DNA of 64,000 nucleotides, from contig JABDAZ010000005.1 in the NCBI GenBank assembly GCA_013288945.1, positions 1 to 64,000 on the forward strand, read 5' to 3'. The notes beneath the pieces were generated by a model, which made no database searches, was not told the DNA's origin, and was given only the letters and a program-made list of their open reading frames with translations. Positions 56,956 through 64,000 of the stretch are shown here, in pieces. This DNA comes from Bacteroidota bacterium (GTDB lineage Bacteria; Bacteroidota; Bacteroidia; Chitinophagales; Chitinophagaceae). A program made the translations under genes and the position numbers. The number at the start of each line of letters is the position of its first letter. The stretch's first letter is position 1.

Positions 56956-58656
56956 ATGAACACAGAAATTTCAGGAATAATATTTATGTACGTTGCGATG
57001 GTGCTGCTGGCGATTCCGCTGGGCAGTTATATCGGAAAAGTTTTTGAAGGACAGCGCACATGGCTTGATGTAATTTTTAATCCGCTTGATAAATTATTTT
57101 TTAAACTCGGCGGTATTAAACCAGAAAAAGAAATGAATTGGAAGCAACATTTATTTGCGTTGCTCACGATTAATGTAGTGTGGTTTATTTTTTCGATGAT
57201 TGTATTAATGACGATGGGTTCGCTTCCATTGAATCCGGATGGAAATCCTTCGATGAGTGCAGATTTAGCATTTAATACAACCATCAGTTTCATCTCAAAC
57301 ACAAACCTGCAGCACTATTCAGGCGAATCAGGAGTTTCATATTTGGGGCAATTGATATTAATGTTGTTTCAATTTATCAGCGCTGGTGTTGGAATTGCTG
57401 CGTGTGCAGTTGTGTTTAATGCAATGAAAGAAAGGACAACAGAAAAGTTGGGCAACTTTTATAATTACTTTATAAAATCATGTACGAGAATATTGTTGCC
57501 ATTATCAATTGTTGTTGCGGTTATACTTTTATTTAACGGAACGCCGATGACGTTTAAAGGAAAAGATAAATTCATTTCTTTGCAAGGCGATACCGTTAAC
57601 GTGAGCCGCGGGCCGGCAGCAGCAATGGTTGCAATAAAACAATTGGGTACAAATGGCGGCGGATTTTTTGGTGCAAATTCTGCACATCCATTAGAGAATC
57701 CCAATTACTTCACCAATATTGTAGAGAATGTTTGTATTGTATTAATACCAATTGCGCTCGTGTTTGCTTTGGGATTTATTTTGAAAAGAAAAAAATTAGC
57801 ATGGGTAATTTTTGGTGTGATGACAATTGGTTTTTTATCATTTGTTGTTCCTTCTGTTTATTATGAAATGAAAGGAAATACATCGATCGCAAAGTTGGGC
57901 ATCGCTCAAAATAATGGAAGCATGGAAGGCAAGGAAACCCGCTTTGGCGCTGCTGCTTCAGCGTATTGGGGAATTACTACAACTGTTACATCAAACGGAT
58001 CTGTTAATGCTGCGCATGATAGTTTTACGCCACTCACAGGCATGTTTGCGATGCTTGGAATGATGGTGAATTCTTTTTACGGCGGCGTTGGTGTGGGCTT
58101 TCTGAATTTTTATATTTATATGATCATCGCGGTATTTATTTCCGGATTAATGGTAGGAAGAACACCAGAATTTTTAGGTAAAAAAATTGAAGCGAAGGAA
58201 ATGAAAATTGCAACCATCATTGCATTGTTGCATACATTTTTAATTTTAAGTTTCACTGCATTATCATCTCATTTATATGCGCATGATCCAAAAACATACG
58301 CATCATGGTTGAACAATCCAGGCAATCATGGCTTCTCTGAAATGTTGTACGAATACACATCTTCATCCGCAAACAATGGTTCTGGTTTTGAAGGTTTGGG
58401 AGATGGTGTTCCATTCTGGAATATCACTTGCGGCATTGTAATGATACTTGCGCGATACCTTCCAATCATAGGCCCACTCGCTATTGCAGGCATTTTGGCA
58501 AAAAAGAAATTTGTTCCTGAAAGTGCAGGCACATTAAAAACAGATACCGTAACATTTGGCATAATGATTTTTGCAGTCATTATGATTGTCGCAGCATTAT
58601 CATTTTTCCCGGCACTTGCTTTAGGGCCAATTGCAGAATTCTTTTCACAGAAATAA
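56956..58656 (+). CDS. kdpA: K+-transporting ATPase subunit A (KdpA)
   Basis: The 566-residue membrane protein has about ten helices and the selectivity-filter Gly motifs of KdpA, e.g. [28 protein letters not shown] and [15 protein letters not shown]. KdpA is the K+ channel-like subunit that binds K+ from the periplasm and passes it to KdpB. The filter segments appear intact. It starts 139 bp after the kdpF stop and ends 11 bp before kdpB. Length equals the family norm (about 557). Confidence 0.95.
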   Translation: MNTEISGIIFMYVAMVLLAIPLGSYIGKVFEGQRTWLDVIFNPLDKLFFKLGGIKPEKEMNWKQHLFALLTINVVWFIFSMIVLMTMGSLPLNPDGNPSMSADLAFNTTISFISNTNLQHYSGESGVSYLGQLILMLFQFISAGVGIAACAVVFNAMKERTTEKLGNFYNYFIKSCTRILLPLSIVVAVILLFNGTPMTFKGKDKFISLQGDTVNVSRGPAAAMVAIKQLGTNGGGFFGANSAHPLENPNYFTNIVENVCIVLIPIALVFALGFILKRKKLAWVIFGVMTIGFLSFVVPSVYYEMKGNTSIAKLGIAQNNGSMEGKETRFGAAASAYWGITTTVTSNGSVNAAHDSFTPLTGMFAMLGMMVNSFYGGVGVGFLNFYIYMIIAVFISGLMVGRTPEFLGKKIEAKEMKIATIIALLHTFLILSFTALSSHLYAHDPKTYASWLNNPGNHGFSEMLYEYTSSSANNGSGFEGLGDGVPFWNITCGIVMILARYLPIIGPLAIAGILAKKKFVPESAGTLKTDTVTFGIMIFAVIMIVAALSFFPALALGPIAEFFSQK

Positions 58657-58667
58657 TTATTAATAAA

Positions 58668-60713
58668 ATGAAACGTAATACAGATAATAAATTATTTGAA
58701 ACTTCATTAATGAAAGATGCGCTGAAACAATCTTTCGTAAAATTAAACCCGAAAATATTAATCCATAACCCGGTAATGTTTACGGTTGAAATCGGAACTA
58801 TTGTAATGTTGTTTGTGTGCGCATGGATTTTTGCCGGAGAAAAATCACAAGGTAGTTTAGCATACAACCTGATTATATTTTTCATTCTTTTATTAACGTT
58901 GTTGTTTGCAAATTTTGCGGAAGCCATTGCAGAAGCAAGAGGAAAAGCACAAGCCGACAGTCTAAGAAAAACACGTGAAGACACGCCAGCAAAAAAAGTA
59001 TTTTCTATTGGAGAAATACATGTTGATGAACTAAAAATTGTTCCATCATCACAATTAAAAAAAGGTGATTTATTTATTTGTGAAACTGGCGATACCATTC
59101 CGATGGATGGAGAAATTGTTGAAGGTATTGCAACGATCGATGAATCTGCAATTACGGGAGAATCGGCGCCAGTGATAAGAGAATCTGGCGGCGATAAATC
59201 TTCTGTAACCGGTGGCACAAAAGTATTGAGCGATAAAATAAAAGTGCGCGTAACTACAGAACCTGGTGAAAGTTTTTTAGACAAAATGATTGCGTTAGTA
59301 GAAGGTGCATCGAGACAAAAAACACCGAATGAAATCGCATTAACGATTTTGCTTGCTGGCTTTACATTAATATTTATTATCGTTTGCGTTACATTAAAAC
59401 CATTTGGTGATTATGCAAATACACCAATAACAATTGCTGCATTTATTTCCCTATTTGTTTGTTTAATACCAACAACAATTGGTGGTTTATTAAGTGCAAT
59501 TGGTATTGCAGGAATGGACCGTGCGCTGCGTGCAAACGTGATAACAAAAAGTGGCAAAGCAGTTGAAACAGCAGGAGATTTAGATACATTGTTATTAGAT
59601 AAAACCGGAACGATTACAATTGGAAACAGGAAGGCAACAAACTTTTGGCCTGCAAATAATATTGATAAAAATATTTTTATTGAAGCATGTGCATTATCAT
59701 CTCTTGCAGATGAAACGCCGGAAGGAAAATCAATTATTGAATTAGCTGGCATTAATACAAATACATTCAGTACAAATGGCGCAAAGTTTATTGAGTTTAC
59801 TGCAGAGACGAGAAGCAGTGGCATTGATTTACCAAGTGAATTACGCATTCGTAAAGGTGCTTTTGATTCAATAAAAAATTTAGTTACAAAAGCAGGAAAT
59901 ATTTTTCCTGAAGAAACAATTCAACAAGTAAAAAACATTTCTAACAACGGCGGAACGCCGTTGGTTGTAAGCCAGAATGAACAAGTGCTTGGTGTAATAG
60001 AATTGCAGGATATTATTAAACCCGGAATTTTTGAACGTTTTGATCGCTTGCGCAAAATGGGCGTGAAGACAGTGATGGTTACCGGTGACAATCCGTTAAC
60101 TGCAAAATTTATTGCAGAGAAAGCTGGCGTTGATGATTTTATTGCGGAAGCAAAGCCTGAAGACAAAATGAATTATATTAAAAAAGAACAACAAGGCGGC
60201 AAGCTTGTTGCGATGATGGGCGATGGCACGAATGACGCGCCAGCACTGGCTCAAGCTGATGTTGGCGTTGCAATGAACAGCGGCACACAAGCTGCAAAAG
60301 AAGCTGGCAACATGGTTGATTTGGATAATGATCCTACAAAGTTGATTGAGATTGTGGAGATAGGAAAGCAATTATTAATGACACGCGGAACACTTACAAC
60401 TTTTTCAATTGCGAATGATGTTGCAAAATATTTTGCAATTGTTCCGGCATTGTTTATTGCATCTATTCCTGGTTTGCAAAGTTTAAATATTATGAATTTG
60501 CACAGCCCTGAAAGCGCAATTTTATCAGCCGTTATTTTCAACGCAATCGTAATTCCTTTATTAATACCGTTGGCATTGCGTGGTGTTGCTTACAAACCAA
60601 TTGGTGCAAGTGCATTGCTGCGGAGAAATTTATTAATCTACGGTTTAGGTGGAATAATCGTTCCATTTATCGGAATAAAATTGATTGATTTATTAGTATC
60701 AATTTGGTTTTAA
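58668..60713 (+). CDS. kdpB: K+-transporting ATPase subunit B (KdpB)
   Basis: The 681-residue P-type ATPase has the actuator motif ITGESAPV (163-166 TGES), the phosphorylated Asp311 in [10 protein letters not shown], an N-domain with Phe-containing ATP pocket, and [10 protein letters not shown] and [12 protein letters not shown] in the P-domain. It hydrolyses ATP to drive K+ uptake through KdpA. A 234-residue frame on the other strand is a shadow. It is followed by kdpC after 39 bp. Confidence 0.96.
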   Translation: MKRNTDNKLFETSLMKDALKQSFVKLNPKILIHNPVMFTVEIGTIVMLFVCAWIFAGEKSQGSLAYNLIIFFILLLTLLFANFAEAIAEARGKAQADSLRKTREDTPAKKVFSIGEIHVDELKIVPSSQLKKGDLFICETGDTIPMDGEIVEGIATIDESAITGESAPVIRESGGDKSSVTGGTKVLSDKIKVRVTTEPGESFLDKMIALVEGASRQKTPNEIALTILLAGFTLIFIIVCVTLKPFGDYANTPITIAAFISLFVCLIPTTIGGLLSAIGIAGMDRALRANVITKSGKAVETAGDLDTLLLDKTGTITIGNRKATNFWPANNIDKNIFIEACALSSLADETPEGKSIIELAGINTNTFSTNGAKFIEFTAETRSSGIDLPSELRIRKGAFDSIKNLVTKAGNIFPEETIQQVKNISNNGGTPLVVSQNEQVLGVIELQDIIKPGIFERFDRLRKMGVKTVMVTGDNPLTAKFIAEKAGVDDFIAEAKPEDKMNYIKKEQQGGKLVAMMGDGTNDAPALAQADVGVAMNSGTQAAKEAGNMVDLDNDPTKLIEIVEIGKQLLMTRGTLTTFSIANDVAKYFAIVPALFIASIPGLQSLNIMNLHSPESAILSAVIFNAIVIPLLIPLALRGVAYKPIGASALLRRNLLIYGLGGIIVPFIGIKLIDLLVSIWF

Positions 60714-60752
60714 AATTTATTCTGAATAAAAAAATTTATAAAAATTTAAATT

Positions 60753-61316
60753 ATGAAACAACATATTTTACCGGCATTAAAACTTACAATTATTTGCATT
60801 GTATTTTTTTGCGGTATTTATACTTTATTAATACTTGCAGTTGCACAACTTGCGCCAAATAAAGGAAACGGTGAAACGATCAGTATTAATGGAAAAGTTG
60901 TTGGCTATGAATTGGAAGGGCAAAGTTTCAGCAACGATAAATATTTTTCATCAAGGCCATCTGCTGTAAATTATAATGCAGCAGGAAGCGGCGCAAGTAA
61001 TAAAGGCACAACAAACCCGGATTATTTAAAAGATGTAGAATCAAAAATTGACACATTTTTATTTCATAATCCTTCAATAAAAAAATCCCAAGTGCCTGCT
61101 GAATTAGTTACAGCGTCTGGCAGCGGGCTCGATCCGGATTTATCAATTGATGCAGCCAATATTCAAATTGCAAGAATTGCAAAATCAAGAAATTTGACAG
61201 AAGACAGAGTAAAAACTTTGGTTGAAATGCATACGGAAAAACCTTTGCTCGGTTTGTTTGGGCCAGCAACTATTAATGTTTTAAAATTGAATATTGATTT
61301 GGATAAATTGAACTGA
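60753..61316 (+). CDS. kdpC: K+-transporting ATPase subunit C (KdpC)
   Basis: The 187-residue protein has one N-terminal helix (KLTIICIVFFCGIYTLLILA) and a periplasmic domain with ELEGQSFSNDKYFSSRPSA and the C-terminal KPLLGLFGPATINVL, both family signatures. KdpC assists ATP binding or assembly of the complex. Its stop overlaps the kdpD start by one base, so the sensor is translationally coupled. Confidence 0.95.
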   Translation: MKQHILPALKLTIICIVFFCGIYTLLILAVAQLAPNKGNGETISINGKVVGYELEGQSFSNDKYFSSRPSAVNYNAAGSGASNKGTTNPDYLKDVESKIDTFLFHNPSIKKSQVPAELVTASGSGLDPDLSIDAANIQIARIAKSRNLTEDRVKTLVEMHTEKPLLGLFGPATINVLKLNIDLDKLN

Positions 61317-62437
61317 TGGATAAAGATCAGAACGTACAGCATTTTTTGGAACTTATCCGCAAGTCGCGGCGGGGAAAGTTTAAAATTTACATTGGCATGA
61401 GCGCTGGTGTGGGCAAGACTTTTCGCATGTTGCAGGAAGCGCAGACTTTATTAAGAAATGGCGTTGATATTAAAATCGGTTTTATTGAAACACACAATAG
61501 AAAAGAAACACAGGCATTAATAGAAGGCTTGCCAATTTTACCTAGAAGGCATCTTTTTTATAAAGGAAAAAGTTTAGACGAAATGGATGTACAAGCCATT
61601 TTAAATTTGCATCCTGAAGTTGTAGTTGTAGATGAACTCGCACATACAAATATTGAAGGAAGCAAAAATGAAAAACGCTGGCAGGATGTGATGGAAATTT
61701 TAGATGCAGGCATTAATGTTATCAGCGCTATTAATATTCAGCATATTGAAAGTTTAAATAAAGATGTAAAACAAATAACAGGTGTTGATGTTGCAGAACG
61801 CGTGCCTGATAATGTTTTAAAGCAAGCAGATGAAATGGTGAATATCGATCTTACAGCAGATGAATTAATAACAAGATTAAAAGAAGGGAAAATTTATACG
61901 GCTGATAAAATTGAAATCGCGATGAAAAATTTTTTTCAACCGGAAAAAATTTTGCAGTTGCGTGAGTTGGCGTTGAAAGAAGTTGCATCGCAGGTAGAAA
62001 GAAAAATTGAGACAGAACTCCCGCGTGGCGCGCATTTGAGGCCCGAACATTTTATGGCTTGCATCAGCAGCAATTATGAAATTGCCACAAAAGTTATCCG
62101 AAAAACTGCGAGGCTTGCTTCTTATTATCATTCAAAATGGTTTATGCTGTATGTGCAAACTTCCAAAGAAGATGGCGATAAAATCGGGCTTGCTGCACAG
62201 CGACATTTAATTAATAATTTTAAACTCGCCACAGAATTGGGCGCAGAAGTAATTCGTGTAAAACAAAATAATATTGCGAAAGCGATTATGGAAACTGCAG
62301 AACAAAAATCAATCACAACAATTTGTATTGGCAAACCGCATCTAAGTTTGTTCAATGTAATTTTAAATACGGCTGTATTCAATCAGTTATTAACGAAACT
62401 ATCATCATCAAATATTGATGTTGTAATTTTATCTTAA
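61316..62437 (+). CDS. kdpD: KdpD N-terminal sensor protein without kinase domain
   Basis: The 373-residue protein equals the cytoplasmic half of KdpD: Walker A GMSAGVGKT (27-35), Walker B VVVVDELAHTN (Asp106-Glu107), then a universal-stress-protein-like domain (about 250-373). It ends after the USP part, with no membrane helices or histidine kinase. Next, overlapping by one base, is a separate HAMP/PAS histidine kinase, so the sensor appears split over two proteins. Normal KdpD is about 890 residues. Confidence 0.9.
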   Translation: MDKDQNVQHFLELIRKSRRGKFKIYIGMSAGVGKTFRMLQEAQTLLRNGVDIKIGFIETHNRKETQALIEGLPILPRRHLFYKGKSLDEMDVQAILNLHPEVVVVDELAHTNIEGSKNEKRWQDVMEILDAGINVISAINIQHIESLNKDVKQITGVDVAERVPDNVLKQADEMVNIDLTADELITRLKEGKIYTADKIEIAMKNFFQPEKILQLRELALKEVASQVERKIETELPRGAHLRPEHFMACISSNYEIATKVIRKTARLASYYHSKWFMLYVQTSKEDGDKIGLAAQRHLINNFKLATELGAEVIRVKQNNIAKAIMETAEQKSITTICIGKPHLSLFNVILNTAVFNQLLTKLSSSNIDVVILS

Positions 62438-64000
62438 TGAAATTAAAAACAAAATTATCAATTGGATTAATCTTCCTTTTTGTCGTAATACTTTTATTCG
62501 GCATTCTTGGAATAATCAGTATTAATAAACTAAGCAATGATAATAGCCTTGTGTTAAAAAATAATCACGAGTCGTTGGTGTATTCTAATAATATGCTAAA
62601 GGCTTTGGAGAATATAAAAATTCAAAAAGATGCCACACAATTGTTTGAAGAAAATTTAAAAAAACAGGAAACAAACATTACAGAAGTTGGCGAAAAAGAA
62701 GCAACAACTGAACTCCGAAAAAATTTTAATGAATTAAAAATTGATCCAAACGATTCAACAAATTATCCTGAGATAAGGCAATCAATAATACAAATTCAGG
62801 ATTTGAATGAGATGGCAATTTTAAGAAAAAGCGCCATCGCAAAAAATACAGCAGAAACTGCAAAAGTCTGGCTCAGCGTGATTTTCACTATTCTTACATT
62901 AATTGCGTTTACTTTTATTTTTAATTTGCCCGGCATCATTTCAAACCCGATAAGTACATTATCAGAAGGCATAAAAAACATTGCTGATAAAAATTATAAA
63001 AAAAGAATTTACCTGGAACAAAATGATGAGTTTGGCGATCTCGCAAATGCCTTTAATGAAATGGCTGGCAAATTAGATGAATATGAAAACAGCAATCTTG
63101 CACAAATAAAATTTGAAAAAAGCAGGATTGAAACAATCATTAATCAAATGCGTGATGGAATTGTTGGATTAGATGATAAAAGAAATATTTTATTTTTAAA
63201 TGCAGTTGCAGAAAAATTATTGGGATTAAAAGAATCGTCTATTATTGGCAAATATGCGCCAGACGTGGCTTTAACGAATGATTTAATGCGTACATTGTTA
63301 CAAGAAGCTGAAGAGAAAGAGGAATTAAAGATTTATGCTGATAATAAAGAAAGCTATTTTAATAAAGATATTTTGAATGTAACCAATAATGAAATCGTTA
63401 TTGGAAAAGTAATTGTTTTGCGAAATATAACTCCGTTTCATGAACTGAATGAAGCAAAAACAAATTTCATCGCAACTGTTTCGCATGAATTGAAAACGCC
63501 AATTTCTTCTATAAAAATGAGCGCACAATTATTAAATGATGAACGTGTTGGCACATTAAATAATGAGCAAAAAGAATTATCAAACAGTATTAATGATGAT
63601 GCAGATCGATTACTAAAAATAACCGGCGAATTATTGAATATGGCGCAGGTAGAAACTGGAAACATTCAATTAAAATTACAACATACATTGCCGGAAACAA
63701 TTGTTCAGCAAGCGTTACAAACCGTACAATTTCAGGCGCAGCAAAAAAATATTTTACTTCAAAAAAAAATACAAAATAATTTACCGCTTATTAATGTTGA
63801 TACAGAAAAAACAACGTGGGTGCTTATTAATTTTATTACAAATGCCATAAAATTTTCTTCTGAAAAAAGTGTGATTGATATTAATGTGTATCAAAAAAAT
63901 AATGCGGTTGATTTTGTGGTGCAGGATTTTGGAAGAGGAATTGACGAAAAGTTTTTACCCAAAATATTTGAACGTTATTTTAAAGTTCCCGGAAGCAATG
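62437..64000 (+). CDS. HAMP/PAS sensor histidine kinase (truncated by window edge)
   Basis: ATG 62,437 overlaps the previous stop and 521 codons run to the window end. It has a first helix (LSIGLIFLFVVILLFGIL), a periplasmic domain of about 110 residues, a second helix (VWLSVIFTILTLIAFTFIFN), a HAMP segment NPISTLSEGIKNIADKNY, a PAS-like domain, HisKA FIATVSHELKTPISSI, and the ATPase domain with the N-box NFITNAIKFSSE. It probably supplies the kinase for the KdpD-type sensor; a response regulator would be expected next. Confidence 0.85.
   Translation, partial: MKLKTKLSIGLIFLFVVILLFGILGIISINKLSNDNSLVLKNNHESLVYSNNMLKALENIKIQKDATQLFEENLKKQETNITEVGEKEATTELRKNFNELKIDPNDSTNYPEIRQSIIQIQDLNEMAILRKSAIAKNTAETAKVWLSVIFTILTLIAFTFIFNLPGIISNPISTLSEGIKNIADKNYKKRIYLEQNDEFGDLANAFNEMAGKLDEYENSNLAQIKFEKSRIETIINQMRDGIVGLDDKRNILFLNAVAEKLLGLKESSIIGKYAPDVALTNDLMRTLLQEAEEKEELKIYADNKESYFNKDILNVTNNEIVIGKVIVLRNITPFHELNEAKTNFIATVSHELKTPISSIKMSAQLLNDERVGTLNNEQKELSNSINDDADRLLKITGELLNMAQVETGNIQLKLQHTLPETIVQQALQTVQFQAQQKNILLQKKIQNNLPLINVDTEKTTWVLINFITNAIKFSSEKSVIDINVYQKNNAVDFVVQDFGRGIDEKFLPKIFERYFKVPGSN

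Noticed and set aside
58580-59284. 234-codon reading frame opposite kdpB
   Set aside because: It lies wholly antisense to a fully conserved kdpB with catalytic motifs; its translation lacks any domain pattern.
1-64000. rRNA or tRNA genes
   Set aside because: No cloverleaf with CCA-side stems or rRNA-like conserved stretches was recognised on either strand by reading; a covariance search would be needed to be sure.

Overview
The window looks like a chromosome of a Bacteroidota species, most likely Chitinophagaceae-like. This is inferred from AT-rich DNA, TAnnTTTG-type -7 promoter elements, the near absence of Shine-Dalgarno sites, outer-membrane barrels ending in Phe, and multi-copy MacB/FtsX-type permeases. 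No rRNA or tRNA gene was seen.

Positions 1 to about 25,494 are most of a Mu-like transposable prophage, lying in reverse orientation with its distal end outside the window. From its immunity end inward it has a cI-type repressor (+), a Ner-like regulator, a DDE transposase (MuA-like), an AAA+ target-selection ATPase (MuB-like), DUF3164, a DnaA domain-IV protein, a RecA-like ATPase, an HD phosphohydrolase, a GemA-like protein and about 15 small unknown genes, all on the minus strand down to 11,899. Head and packaging genes (terminases, gp36-like, portal, gpF-like fused to a nuclease-like domain, gpG-like) run on the plus strand from 5,380 to 11,898. Protease-scaffold, capsid, sheath and tube run on the minus strand from 5,177 to the window edge. 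The two structural operons diverge from a 200-bp control region containing a perfect 32-bp palindrome. Three tiny membrane genes and a strongly structured 355-bp spacer (13.4-13.8 kb) lie in the early region.

From 25,552 to 42,066 (minus strand) is an efflux-type ABC system: membrane-fusion protein, small secreted Cys-containing protein, ATPase and five tandem 785-811-residue FtsX/MacB-like permeases. A divergent sigma-54 response regulator and histidine kinase (42,451-45,145) probably control it. Every spacer between the permeases carries a 52-bp dispersed repeat ending in a GTACAAG-GTGCGACGC core, plus degenerate tandem repeats with a 7-nt period.

From 45,507 to 51,631 is a four-gene set that reads as an ethanolamine-utilisation route through gamma-glutamylated intermediates: EAT-family permease, glutamine-synthetase-like ligase, Fe-dependent alcohol dehydrogenase, and a fused class-I amidotransferase-like hydrolase/aldehyde dehydrogenase. 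A second sigma-54 regulator follows, preceded directly by 21 heptanucleotide repeats. Two outer-membrane barrel proteins and a SemiSWEET transporter come next.

From 56,651 to the window end is a Kdp potassium-uptake operon: a 27-aa membrane peptide, kdpF (25 aa), kdpA, kdpB, kdpC, a KdpD N-terminal protein without kinase domain, and a separate HAMP/PAS histidine kinase running off the edge.
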